Shown here: positions 54,608 to 62,828 of the stretch, piece by piece | Layout: every line of letters starts with the position of its first letter | How positions within the stretch are numbered: position 1 is the first letter of the stretch | Notes under the pieces: generated by a model | Databases searched by the model: none | The model's input: the letters and a program-made list of their open reading frames with translations, nothing else | Told to the model about the DNA's origin: nothing | Program-made: the position numbers and the translations under genes | From: Desulfobacillus sp041396245 | GTDB lineage: Bacteria > Pseudomonadota > Gammaproteobacteria > Burkholderiales > Rhodocyclaceae | Reading direction: 5' to 3' | Assembly (NCBI GenBank): GCA_041396245.1 | Contig: JAWKYW010000002.1 | Location: 124,001 to 188,000, forward strand | DNA length: 64,000 bases

Positions 54608-56008
54608 ATGAGCGCTTCCGCCGACGCCCTCCCCGCCGCCGCTTGCGCCACCGATTTCAGCCTGCCTGAAGCCGACGCCGGCCGCGCCGGCGTGGCGCGC
54701 GGCTGGCTCTGGCTGAGCCTGCTGGCCCTGATCGGCTCGGGCGCGCTGTCGATCGTCCTCGTCCTCTCGCGCGCGCCGCAGTTCCAGAATCTGCTGCCGG
54801 TCGCCGACTTCTTCCGCGTCGCCCTGGTGGTGCACGTCGATCTTTCCGTGCTGGTATGGTTCGTTTCCATCGGCGGCATCCTATGGACGCTCTCCGGCAG
54901 CGCGCGCGCCATGACGCTCAACCGCGCCGCGCTGGCCGTCTGCGCCCTGGGCACCGTGCTCATGACCCTGTCGCCCTTCATCGGCCGCGGCGGGCCGCTG
55001 ATGGCCAACTACATCCCGGTGCTGGCGGATCCGGTCTTCCTCTGGGGACTGGTCGTCTTCGGCGCCGGGGCTGCGCTGCTGGTGGCGCGCAGCCTGGTCG
55101 CGGCGCCGGCCTGGCGCATGCCGCGCAACGGTGCCGAAGCCCTGCAGGCCGGCCTCGCGCTGGCCCTGGTGCCGGCCGTCATCGCCCTTGTCGCCTTCAC
55201 CTGGTCCTGGCTCACCATGCCGGCCGGACTCGACGGCAAGGCCTATTACGAGATCCTCTTCTGGGGCGGCGGCCACGCCCTGCAGTTCATCTGGACGGCG
55301 TTCATGCTGGTGGCCTGGCTGTGGCTGGCCAGCGCCTGCGCCGGCGGGGTGCCGATGAGCCCGCGCATCGCCCTGCTCTGCTTCGCCCTGGCCGCCCTGT
55401 GCGCCCTGCTGATTCCCGTTGCCTATCTGCTGTGGCCGGCGCATGCCGTCGAGCACCGCAACCTGCTCACCTTCGCCATGGGACTCGGCGGCGGGCTGCC
55501 GATCCTGCCGGTGGCGCTGGCCGTGCTGATGGCGGTGCGTCCCGGCCAGCCGGTCGCCGCCGAGGCGCGCCCGCTGCGCGCCGCCCTGTATGCCTCGGTC
55601 GCCCTGTTCTGCTTCGGCGGCATCATCGGCTTCATGATTGCCGGCAACAACGTCAAGATCCCGGCGCATTACCACGGCTGCATCGTCGGCGTGACGCTGG
55701 CGCTGATGGGCCTGGTGTACCACCTGCTGCCGCGCCTCGGCTATGCCCGGCCCGCGCGCAAGTGGGCGACCTTCTCCTCCTACTGCTACGCGGCCGGCCA
55801 GGCGATGCACATCGGCGGCCTGATGTGGTCGGGCGGCTACGGCGTCCAGCGCAAGGTGGCCGGCGCCGAACAGGCGCTGCGCAGCACCAGCGAGATCGTC
55901 GCCATGGGCATCATGGGGCTGGGCGGCCTGGTCGCCATCATCGGCGGCCTCGTCTTCGCGCTGGTGGTGCTGGGCGCCATGCGCCGCAGGCAGGCGATTG
56001 TGGCCTGA
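54608..56008 (+). CDS. Divergent heme-copper oxidase subunit I homologue
   Basis: 466 residues, about 12 membrane helices. Low-spin and high-spin heme histidines are recognisable (HVDLSVLVWF; His354 and His356 in AHYHG). In place of the oxidase H-P-E-V-Y there is GGGHALQF (His223, Phe at +4), and in place of His-His there is EHRN (His283, Arg284). CuB would thus be missing a ligand and the tyrosine is gone. Such COG0843-like proteins sit beside NO genes in relatives and may be NO-reducing or heme-sensing; the reaction is unknown. Confidence 0.7.
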   Translation: MSASADALPAAACATDFSLPEADAGRAGVARGWLWLSLLALIGSGALSIVLVLSRAPQFQNLLPVADFFRVALVVHVDLSVLVWFVSIGGILWTLSGSARAMTLNRAALAVCALGTVLMTLSPFIGRGGPLMANYIPVLADPVFLWGLVVFGAGAALLVARSLVAAPAWRMPRNGAEALQAGLALALVPAVIALVAFTWSWLTMPAGLDGKAYYEILFWGGGHALQFIWTAFMLVAWLWLASACAGGVPMSPRIALLCFALAALCALLIPVAYLLWPAHAVEHRNLLTFAMGLGGGLPILPVALAVLMAVRPGQPVAAEARPLRAALYASVALFCFGGIIGFMIAGNNVKIPAHYHGCIVGVTLALMGLVYHLLPRLGYARPARKWATFSSYCYAAGQAMHIGGLMWSGGYGVQRKVAGAEQALRSTSEIVAMGIMGLGGLVAIIGGLVFALVVLGAMRRRQAIVA

Positions 56009-56015
56009 GGACGAA

Positions 56016-56207
56016 ATGACGGACGATCAGCGCATCGCAGAAGCCGTCCGCCGCGCCTGCATCGAGGCCGCGCTCGAGGCTTACGAGGACGCGCAGATCA
56101 GGGGCCTGTGCCGCGAGGGTGCCTGGGAAGTCGCCATCGAGGCCGTGCGATCGCTGAATGTCGCCGCCGTGATCGCCGCCAGCGCCTCAGCCGACAAAAA
56201 TGATTAA
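56016..56207 (+). CDS. Small acidic protein of unknown function
   Basis: 63 residues from ATG 56016 (GGACGAA before it). Mostly helical, with VRRACIEAALEAYEDAQIRGLCREGAWEVAIEAVRSL and two cysteines. It is coupled to the heme-copper homologue (7 nt behind) and overlaps the convergent NnrS-like gene by 4 nt. It may be a regulatory or assembly subunit; no family recognised. Confidence 0.55.
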   Translation: MTDDQRIAEAVRRACIEAALEAYEDAQIRGLCREGAWEVAIEAVRSLNVAAVIAASASADKND

Positions 56208-57319
56208 CGCCGCAGCACCACCGGCAGCGCCTGCACGATAAAGAAAACCAGACCGACGGTCGCCAGCCCGGCCCCCGCCCGCCAGCCGAGCGCCACCAGC
56301 CATCCAGCCACGACAAAAGTCAGTCCCCGCAGGACGGCGAATCGACCCAGCCTTGCGCGCGCGGCACGATGCCAGCCGGTCTGCGCACCGGGCACGAGCC
56401 ACAGCGGCAGCAGCTGGCTTGCCGCGCCGGTGACCAGCGGCAGCAGGAAGGCGAGCAGGAAGCCGACCACGGCATCGCCGCCGTCCAGCCGGCCCGCCCC
56501 ATGCAGGGCGCCAACGAGGAGCAGCAGCAGGAAGCCGGCCAGCGCCAACGCCAGCGCTGGCGCCGCGCCGTGGGGACGCAGGATCGCGCTCGCGAAGCGC
56601 CGCAGCCACGACGTGCCCAGCCAGGCCGCCGGCAGCAGCAGCAGCGCCAGCCCGAGGGCGGCGGCTGGCTTCCACGCCGCGGCGCCAACGGCGATGAGCA
56701 GCACGCCGGCGATGGCCGGCGCGAGCATGCGGCGCAGCCAGGCGGCGGCGGCCGGATCGGGTCCGCCGGCCGCCGTCGGCAGCAGCACGGCCAATGTGCC
56801 GAGCGCCGTCAGGCCGATGAAGCCGAGGGTGTTCAGATGCAAATGCAGCAGTCGCAGCGCGGCGCGCTGGCCGGGGAAGAGGCTCATTGCCGAAACCGCC
56901 AGCAGCGCCAGGGCAAGGCAGGCCACTGCCGCCAGGTACCAGTACAGGCCGGGATGCGGCGCGCCGAGCGCGGCGCGGCCGCGAAGCACGATCCAGCCGC
57001 CCAGAACGAGGGCAAGCGTCAGCCCCGCCAGGGCGGCGAGATGGGTGCCGGCAAGATTGAAAGCCGGCAGCAGGAAAGCCGCAACGGCAACGAGGCCCGC
57101 GGCGAGCAGGCCCCAGGGCAGCGCCCGCATCGCGGGACCGGGACCGCGCCCGCGCGTGAGCACCGGCACGAAGTGCAGCATGGCGCCGGCGATCAGCGGC
57201 AGGATGCCGGCGGCGAAGGCGATGTGCGCGAGGGCCGCCGGCGCGATTCCGCCGAAAAGCGCCAGCGCGATCGCCGCGGCGAAGGCGGCGATCGCGCTGG
57301 CAACGAGGAAAGGCAGCAT
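56204..57319 (-). CDS. NnrS-like polytopic membrane protein
   Basis: 371 residues, about 12 membrane helices, very rich in Ala and Leu. His-containing segments GAMLHFVPVLTRG, LHLHLNTLGFIGLTALGTLAVLLPTAAGG and ALHGAGRLDGGDAVVGF resemble the NnrS group and the heme-copper fold, which respond to or protect from NO. ATG 57319 is chosen; the palindrome at 57330 lies just upstream. Convergent with the small protein gene. Assignment to NnrS itself is moderate. Confidence 0.55.
   Translation of the reverse strand: MLPFLVASAIAAFAAAIALALFGGIAPAALAHIAFAAGILPLIAGAMLHFVPVLTRGRGPGPAMRALPWGLLAAGLVAVAAFLLPAFNLAGTHLAALAGLTLALVLGGWIVLRGRAALGAPHPGLYWYLAAVACLALALLAVSAMSLFPGQRAALRLLHLHLNTLGFIGLTALGTLAVLLPTAAGGPDPAAAAWLRRMLAPAIAGVLLIAVGAAAWKPAAALGLALLLLPAAWLGTSWLRRFASAILRPHGAAPALALALAGFLLLLLVGALHGAGRLDGGDAVVGFLLAFLLPLVTGAASQLLPLWLVPGAQTGWHRAARARLGRFAVLRGLTFVVAGWLVALGWRAGAGLATVGLVFFIVQALPVVLRR
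56316..56339 (+). repeat. Bipartite 24-bp motif, copy 12
   Basis: Exact match; in the NnrS-like gene (minus) CTG ACT TTT encodes Leu-Thr-Phe. Confidence 0.85.
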
Positions 57320-57329
57320 GGCCGGGATC

Positions 57330-57361
57330 GGGCGGATACCCGCAATAGCGGGTATCCGCCC
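57330..57361. repeat. Perfect palindrome with 14-bp arms
   Basis: GGGCGGATACCCGC-AATA-GCGGGTATCCGCCC, in the gap between the NnrS-like gene and DUF2249 gene. A second ATTCCCGC-TTCC-GCGGAAAC hairpin follows at about 57374-57392. The GGATACC core is shared with the panB-panC element. Confidence 0.85.
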
Positions 57362-57404
57362 AACGCAAATAGGTGATTCCCGCTTCCGCGGAAACGCCCT
57401 GCGA

Positions 57405-57668
57405 TCAGGCCTGCTTCTTGATGAAGTCGATGACGATGGCGCCCGGCTCGCGCTGGACGTATTTGATCTCGACCTTCTCGCCGTAGCGGGCGCGCAACTG
57501 GTCGAGCAGCGGCAGCGGATCGTGGTCGTTGCAGAAACGCATGGTCTCGCCGGCGAACAGCGCGTCGAGCGCGCCGAAAATGGCGGCATGGCGGAAGCGC
57601 TTGGCGATGCCGCGGGCATCGAAGGGATACAACTGGTCGGCTTGCAGATGAAGGTGGGGATGGTTCAT
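57405..57668 (-). CDS. DUF2249 domain protein
   Basis: 87 residues from ATG 57668 with AGGAG in front. The DUF2249 pattern is clear (YPFDARGIAKRFRHAAIFGALDAL, MRFCNDHDPLPLLDQL, PGAIVIDFIKK). Such small cytoplasmic TusA-fold-related proteins accompany hemerythrins and denitrification genes under DNR/FNR control; function unknown. It is divergent from the cytochrome b fusion gene with an FNR-type box between. Confidence 0.85.
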   Translation of the reverse strand: MNHPHLHLQADQLYPFDARGIAKRFRHAAIFGALDALFAGETMRFCNDHDPLPLLDQLRARYGEKVEIKYVQREPGAIVIDFIKKQA

Positions 57669-57744
57669 GTCTATGCTCCTGTCAGGGTTATTCGCCGGTA
57701 TTTCTCCGACGACAAGATTGTCGCGGCCCGCACCTGTAGCGGCC

Positions 57745-57758
57745 TTGATGCAAATCAT
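57745..57758. promoter_or_regulatory. FNR/DNR box shared by DUF2249 and the cytochrome b fusion gene
   Basis: TTGATGCAAATCAT, nine of ten conserved positions of TTGAT-N4-ATCAA. At -41.5 it predicts a plus-strand start near 57793 with TATATT (57781-57786) as -10, and 34 nt leader. In the other direction it is also correctly placed for DUF2249 (start near 57710). Confidence 0.7.
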
Positions 57759-57826
57759 GGCTGGTAAATTATTGAAAACTTATATTACTTGCTCGTTGCA
57801 AGGATAATCCAACCCCGCAGACCGCC

Positions 57827-59758
57827 ATGCTCAAGCTCATCCACAAAACAATGCAATGGTTCTTCATGCGCGTCGAAGGCGTCTTCAACATCGCCTTCGG
57901 CGACAAGCTGAACCCGCTCTACCACCTCGGCACGATCACCTTCTGGCAGTTCTGGCTGGTGTGCATCAGCGGCCTGTATCTCTTCCTGTTCGCCGACACC
58001 GGCGTCAAGGACGCCTACGCTTCGGTCGAGGCCATCACCCACGACCAGTGGTGGGCCGGCGGCATCATGCGCAGCGTGCACCGCTACGCCTCCGACGGCA
58101 TGATCATCACCATGCTGCTGCACATGGCGCGCCACTTCGCCTTCGACAAGTACCGCGGCTTCCGCTGGTTCTCCTGGATCACCGGCGTCATCCTGATCTG
58201 GCTGGTGTACATTACCGGCATCAACGGCTTCATGCTGGTGTGGGACCAGCTGGCGCAGTTCGTCACCGTCGCCACCGCCGAACTGCTCGACTGGATCCCG
58301 ATCTTCAAGGGCGTGGTGATCCGCAACTTCATCTTCGAGGGACACGTCAACGACCGCCTGTTCACCCTGCTCGCCTTCGTCCACCTCGGCGCGCCGCTGC
58401 TGGTGCTGATGGTGATGTGGATCCACGTGCAGCGGGTGCCGCGCGCCCACACCAACCCGCCCAAGGTCATCGCCATCTGGGTCACGCTCACCTTCATCGT
58501 CCTCTCGCTGATCAAGCCGGTGGTGAGCCAGGGACCGGCCAACCTCTCGGTGGAGGTGGCCTCGATCGACTTCGACTGGTTCTACCTGGCGATCTATCCG
58601 CTCATCTACGACTGGCCGCTCGCCTCGCTCTGGGGATTCCTGATCGGCACTTCGGTATTCCTCTACCTGCTGCCCTGGCTGCCGCCGAAACGCCGCGGCA
58701 GCGCCAAGGCCGAACTCGACATCAGCGTGCATCCGGACAACCGCACCGTCAAGGCGCGCTTCGGCGAGACCATCCTCGATGCCGGACTGCGCGGCGAGAT
58801 CAACCTGCCCTACGAATGCCGCAACGGCGGCTGCGGCATGTGCAAGTGCACGGTGCTCAACGGCGAGGTCGATCCCGGCATCTACCAGCCCAGCGTGCTC
58901 AGTCCGGAGGAACGCGCCCAGGGCCGCGTGCTGATGTGCTGCGCCTCGCCGCTCACCGACATCGAGATCGAGTACGAACCGCAGGCCGCCCTGACGCGCG
59001 CCCCGGTGCGGGAGTACGTCGGCACGGTGGCCAGCATGGAAAAACTCACCCATGACGTCATGGGCGTGGTGCTCAAGCTGCCGCAAGGCGAACACATCTC
59101 CTTCAGCGCCGGCCAGTACATCAACATCATCCTCGAGGACGGCGAGCGGCGCGCCTTCTCCTTCGCCAGCGCGCCGCACGACGCCCAGAACATCGAGCTG
59201 CAGATCCGCCTGGTACCGGGCGGGCGCTTCACCACCCACGTCTTCGAGAAGATGAAGGTGGGCGACCCGATCCGCTTCGAGGGCCCGCTCGGCGACTTCG
59301 TCCTGCGCGAGTCGAACCGGCCGATCATCTTCGTCGCCGGCGCCACCGGCTTCGCCCCGGTCAAGAGCATGGTCGAGGACGCCTTCCACCGCGGCCTGCA
59401 CCGGCCGATCCACCTCTACTGGGGCGTGCGGCGGCCGGAGGATCTGTACCTCGTCGGCCTGCCCGAGCAATGGGCGCGCGAGCACGACAACTTCAAGTTC
59501 GTGACGGTACTCTCCGAACCGCAACCCGAAGACAACTGGCACGGCCGCACCGGCCTGGTGCACGAGGCCATACTGGAAGACTTCCCCAGCCTCGCCGGCA
59601 ACGAGATCTACGCCTGCGGCTCGGCCCGCATGGTCGAGGCGATCTTCCCCAAGCTGAAAACCCAGGGGGCGGAGGAAGGCATGTGCTTCTCCGACGCCTT
59701 CACCATCTCGGCGCGCTCGATGGCCATACAGGCACCCGCGGAGGAACCGAAAAGCTAA
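57827..59758 (+). CDS. Cytochrome b fused to [2Fe-2S] ferredoxin and FNR-type NAD(P)H reductase
   Basis: 643 residues. The N-terminal cytochrome b part (about 1-290) is a paralogue of the one at 52422 (HDQWWAGGIMRSVHRYASDGM, FTLLAFVHLG). It is followed by a plant-type [2Fe-2S] domain with CRNGGCGMC near residue 331 and the fourth Cys in CASPLTD, and by a flavin- and NAD(P)-binding reductase module (RAFSFASAPHD, FVAGATGFAPVKSMVED, YACGSARMVEA). It should link NAD(P)H to the quinone pool or to NO reduction. Controlled by the FNR-type box at 57745. A terminator follows at 59777. Confidence 0.85.
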   Translation: MLKLIHKTMQWFFMRVEGVFNIAFGDKLNPLYHLGTITFWQFWLVCISGLYLFLFADTGVKDAYASVEAITHDQWWAGGIMRSVHRYASDGMIITMLLHMARHFAFDKYRGFRWFSWITGVILIWLVYITGINGFMLVWDQLAQFVTVATAELLDWIPIFKGVVIRNFIFEGHVNDRLFTLLAFVHLGAPLLVLMVMWIHVQRVPRAHTNPPKVIAIWVTLTFIVLSLIKPVVSQGPANLSVEVASIDFDWFYLAIYPLIYDWPLASLWGFLIGTSVFLYLLPWLPPKRRGSAKAELDISVHPDNRTVKARFGETILDAGLRGEINLPYECRNGGCGMCKCTVLNGEVDPGIYQPSVLSPEERAQGRVLMCCASPLTDIEIEYEPQAALTRAPVREYVGTVASMEKLTHDVMGVVLKLPQGEHISFSAGQYINIILEDGERRAFSFASAPHDAQNIELQIRLVPGGRFTTHVFEKMKVGDPIRFEGPLGDFVLRESNRPIIFVAGATGFAPVKSMVEDAFHRGLHRPIHLYWGVRRPEDLYLVGLPEQWAREHDNFKFVTVLSEPQPEDNWHGRTGLVHEAILEDFPSLAGNEIYACGSARMVEAIFPKLKTQGAEEGMCFSDAFTISARSMAIQAPAEEPKS

Positions 59759-59776
59759 GCCCCCGCAGCAAAAAGC

Positions 59777-59802
59777 AAAACGGCCTCGCAAGAGGCCGTT
59801 TT
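59777..59802. terminator. Bidirectional terminator between convergent genes
   Basis: AAAACGGCCTC-GCAA-GAGGCCGTTTT at 59777-59802, with A-run and T-run on both sides. Confidence 0.92.
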
Positions 59803-59821
59803 CATTTCCGTCCTGCCGCCA

Positions 59822-61078
59822 TCACTCCGGCAGCGCGACCTTGCCGTCCTTGCTGAACTGGTAGTCGCGGAAGACGTGCTCCGCCGTGAGGAGCTGGTAG
59901 CTGCCGTCGGCGAGCTTGCGCGAGGTGTCCTTCAGCCGGTAGGTAGTGTGGCCGCAGGTCCAGCAGTCGAAGTTGCGCATGTGGGTGCACAGGCAGGTCT
60001 TGTCCCACACCTCGATCTTCTTCGCACCGGGATGCAGTGCCAACTCGCGGTAGTAGGCGTCGATATAGGCGCAGTGGCCGTTGGCGTCGAGCAGGTAACC
60101 GAAGGCTTCGCAGTTCGGGCGGATGCCGGAGCCGATGGCGGGGCTTCCCTTCAGCATGCGCATCGGGTAGCCGGTCGGGGAAATGCCGTTGACCTCGATA
60201 TCGTCCTCCGTCGCCTTGAAATACTCCTGTTGCACTTGCGCCGGCAGGCCGCATTCCTTGGCCACGGTGAAACGGGTCGCCACCTGCACGGCAGCGGCTC
60301 CGTTTTCCAGATAGTCGACCGCGTCGCTGCCGGTGAAGATGCCGCCGGCCGGGATCACCGGAATGGCGAGCTTCTCCTGACGCAGCCAGGCCATGACCTC
60401 GCCGGTGATGCTGCGCAGGTCGTGCTTCATCCAGTCGTCGAGGCCGAAGCCAAGGTGGCCGCCGGCAAGCGGTCCCTCCACCACGACATAGTCGGGCAAG
60501 CGGCCGGTGCGCGCGCTCTTGCGCAGGAACAGCTGCAGGGCGCGTAGCGAAGAAACGATGATGCCGAGCTGGACGTCCCTGAAGCGCGGATGGTCCTCGA
60601 TCAGTGCGAACGAGCCCAGGTGCAGGCCGGCGGCGAGCGTGATGCCGTCGATGCCGGCGTCCATGGCCGCCGTCAGGCGGACGCGCAGCGTCTCCCGCGG
60701 CGCGTTCATGGTGAGCTTCTCCATGCAGTTGATGAAGATCAGCCCCTCGCCGCCCCCGCCTCTTTTTGCCTCCATGCTGCTCTGGACGTGCAGCCGGGTC
60801 GCCTCGGCCACATCGCCGAGATCGAACTTCACCTCGGACTTGTCGACCTTGGCGACATTGTGCTTGTAGCGCTTCTGCTTGGCGCTGACGAACTTGGTAT
60901 CGTAGCGACGGTCGGAAACCGTCTTGATCATGGCGTCCGAGATGTGGCCGATGCCGCCCAAACGCGCCGCTTCCAGCGCCAGTTCGGTGGTCGAAATGTC
61001 CACACCCATGCCGCCGACCATGATCGGCACCAGCTCCCGCCCGCCAAGTCGCAGGCGGAAATCATCCACGCATTTCAT
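59822..61078 (-). CDS. FMN-dependent NAD(P)H oxidoreductase of the nitronate monooxygenase/YrpB family
   Basis: 418 residues from ATG 61078; an in-frame TTG at 61108 is possible. TIM-barrel flavoprotein with VPIMVGGMGVDIS at the start, VVVEGPLAGGHLGFG near residue 215, and VIPAGGIFTGSDAVDYLENGAAAVQVATRF near 250, which bind FMN. A C-terminal extension has six cysteines (RPNCEAFG, NGHCAYID, TCLCTHMRNFDCWTCG), which may form an iron-sulfur or zinc site and is not usual. It lies downstream of nirN and may act in heme d1 or nitroalkane metabolism; that is open. Confidence 0.75.
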   Translation of the reverse strand: MKCVDDFRLRLGGRELVPIMVGGMGVDISTTELALEAARLGGIGHISDAMIKTVSDRRYDTKFVSAKQKRYKHNVAKVDKSEVKFDLGDVAEATRLHVQSSMEAKRGGGGEGLIFINCMEKLTMNAPRETLRVRLTAAMDAGIDGITLAAGLHLGSFALIEDHPRFRDVQLGIIVSSLRALQLFLRKSARTGRLPDYVVVEGPLAGGHLGFGLDDWMKHDLRSITGEVMAWLRQEKLAIPVIPAGGIFTGSDAVDYLENGAAAVQVATRFTVAKECGLPAQVQQEYFKATEDDIEVNGISPTGYPMRMLKGSPAIGSGIRPNCEAFGYLLDANGHCAYIDAYYRELALHPGAKKIEVWDKTCLCTHMRNFDCWTCGHTTYRLKDTSRKLADGSYQLLTAEHVFRDYQFSKDGKVALPE

Positions 61079-61162
61079 GTTTTCAAACGGCCAGGGCCAA
61101 TCCGGCAAAAGGCGATATTTTACGCCATGACCGGCGCCTTCACCGGGAAAGACGGGATTTCA

Positions 61163-61186
61163 AAAGCCAGCCTCCGCAAAACGGCG
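61163..61186 (+). repeat. Bipartite 24-bp motif, copy 13
   Basis: AAAGCCAG-N10-ACGGCG, one mismatch. Intergenic, 34 nt ahead of copy 14. Confidence 0.75.
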
Positions 61187-61196
61187 GCCGCAGCCC

Positions 61197-61220
61197 AAAG
61201 TCAGCCCCTGCGACACGGCG
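61197..61220 (+). repeat. Bipartite 24-bp motif, copy 14
   Basis: Exact match, in the 145-nt gap between nirN and the oxidoreductase gene; forms a direct pair with copy 13. Confidence 0.85.
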
Positions 61221-61223
61221 CGC

Positions 61224-62828
61224 TCAGTGGCTGGTGCCCTCGGAACGGGTGATCTTGTTCCAGACGTTGTACTTGCCGACCGGTTTTCTGGCGGGGATGC
61301 GCTTGACCTCCTTCAGCGTGGCGGCGTCGAAGACGATGAGGGCGCCGTCCTGCTCCCACAGGCTGGCGAGGGCGTACCTGCCGTCCTTCGTGAACTCGAT
61401 GTGCGCCAGGGTCTTGCCCGGCACGGGCCTCAGATGCGCCGCGACCTCGAGCGTCTGCTTGTCGATCACCGTCAGCGTGTCCCTGTTTTCCCGGCTCATC
61501 ATGGAATCCACCCAGGCGTAGCGGGTATTCTCGTGGCTGCGCATGAAGAAGCCGGGGCCGGGCGTGGGAATCTGCCTGATCGTCTTCCAGTCCTTCATGT
61601 CGATGATGCTGACCACGCCCTCCTTCAGGTTGGGCGTGGCCATGACGCGGCGGCCCTGCCAGGTCCAGGTGATGCCGGACCCCAGGTGCGGCATGCCGGG
61701 CAGGTCGAGCGTGGCGATGCTGCGGCGGACATCCAGATTCACCACCTGGCCCTTGCCCGCTTCGCGGGATGCGCCCATCACTTCGTTGTAGTCCTGGGTG
61801 AAGAAGAAGTCGTCGAGGTAATCGTCTAGGATGGAGCGCCTCGGATTGAGGAAGCCCGGCACGAAGGCGCCCTCGCGGTACTGGAAATCGTGGATGTAGC
61901 CGGCGGGGATGTCCGGCGCTTGCGGATCGTAGCTGACCTCCCAGGCTTCCTTGACGTCCTTCAGCGCGGCGACGAAGCTCTTGCGCGGCTCGGCGGCATA
62001 AACGGCGGAGACGCGCGAACTCTGCCTGCCGTCCTTGTCCTTCACCGGCAGGACCTTCAGCAGCTCGAGATCGGCGTCGAGGATGACCAGGCTGTGCGGC
62101 AGGTAGTTGGCCACGGCAACGTACTTGCCGTCACCGGAGACGGCGGCGTTGCGGGTGTTGATGCCGGCGCGCACCTCGGCCACCGTCTTCAGGTTCCAGA
62201 TGTCGAACTTGGAGATCCAGCCGTCGCGCGAGGCGAAGAAGACGTAGCGCCCGTCCGGCGTGAATTTCGGCCCGCCGTGCAGGGCGTAGCGCGAGGGAAA
62301 GCGGTGGATCGGCTCCAGCCGGTCGCCGTCGAGAAGCGTGACGTGGTGGTCGCCGCCTTCCACCACGATGAACAGGTTCATCATGTCGGCGGCGAACTGC
62401 GGCTTGTCGGGCAGGCTGCCCGGCGCATGGTGCGCGACGCGCGAGGCGCGAATCTCCGCCTCGCCCCACTGCGGCATCGGCACCGGGGTGTAGATGTAGT
62501 CGGCGAGCGACTGGATTTCCTCCGGCTTGAGGACATCCTTGTAGGCCGGCATCTGCACGGTCGGGCGACTGTCGCGGATCATCGCGGCGGCGGCACCCTT
62601 CCTCAGGCGCGAGAGGTTCTCCGGCAGCAGCGCCGGCCCCATCAGGCCGTAGCGGTCGGCGCCGTGGCACTCGGCGCAGTGCTTGCGATAGAGCTCGGGG
62701 GCGGAGTCGGCGGCGAAGGCCGCCACTGCAAAAGCCTGAACCACGGCGAGCACGGCGACACGGCGCAACCAAATAAAATGCTTTTCGCCGTGTTCGCCGT
62801 GCACGCCGTGGTAAATGCCTTTCAACAC
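61224..62828 (-). CDS. nirN: Cytochrome c/d1 protein NirN, heme d1 biosynthesis
   Basis: 534 residues from GTG 62828, overlapping the nirJ stop by 7 nt. A signal peptide is followed by a cytochrome c domain (CAECHG near residue 50, LLPENLSRLRKG, IYTPVPMPQWGE) and an eight-bladed beta-propeller d1-heme domain. The end KYNVWNKITRSEGTSH is the NirN type; NirS nitrite reductase ends differently. NirN oxidises dihydro-heme d1 as the last step of heme d1 formation. Its first 20 codons contain the repeat HGVHGEHGEKH, which is repeat-derived. The window does not show nirS itself. Confidence 0.82.
   Translation of the reverse strand: MLKGIYHGVHGEHGEKHFIWLRRVAVLAVVQAFAVAAFAADSAPELYRKHCAECHGADRYGLMGPALLPENLSRLRKGAAAAMIRDSRPTVQMPAYKDVLKPEEIQSLADYIYTPVPMPQWGEAEIRASRVAHHAPGSLPDKPQFAADMMNLFIVVEGGDHHVTLLDGDRLEPIHRFPSRYALHGGPKFTPDGRYVFFASRDGWISKFDIWNLKTVAEVRAGINTRNAAVSGDGKYVAVANYLPHSLVILDADLELLKVLPVKDKDGRQSSRVSAVYAAEPRKSFVAALKDVKEAWEVSYDPQAPDIPAGYIHDFQYREGAFVPGFLNPRRSILDDYLDDFFFTQDYNEVMGASREAGKGQVVNLDVRRSIATLDLPGMPHLGSGITWTWQGRRVMATPNLKEGVVSIIDMKDWKTIRQIPTPGPGFFMRSHENTRYAWVDSMMSRENRDTLTVIDKQTLEVAAHLRPVPGKTLAHIEFTKDGRYALASLWEQDGALIVFDAATLKEVKRIPARKPVGKYNVWNKITRSEGTSH
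62781..62812 (-). repeat. Repeat-derived stretch at the start of nirN
   Basis: A CACGGCG-based threefold repeat that aligns with the AACCACAGAGAACACGGAG arms of the panB-panC element. It encodes HGVHGEHGEK at the N-terminus of the NirN signal region. Confidence 0.6.

Noticed and set aside
57009..57032. AGCGTCAG-N10-GCGGCG
   Set aside because: Three mismatches to the motif; likely chance in a GC-rich gene.
57785..59791. 668-residue minus-strand open frame
   Set aside because: Antisense to the cytochrome b fusion gene, which has readable heme, iron-sulfur and flavin motifs.
61224..62828. Identification as nitrite reductase NirS
   Set aside because: It has the c and d1 domains, but the NirN-type C-terminal end and LLPENLSRLRK segment, and the nirJ-nirN order, favour NirN.
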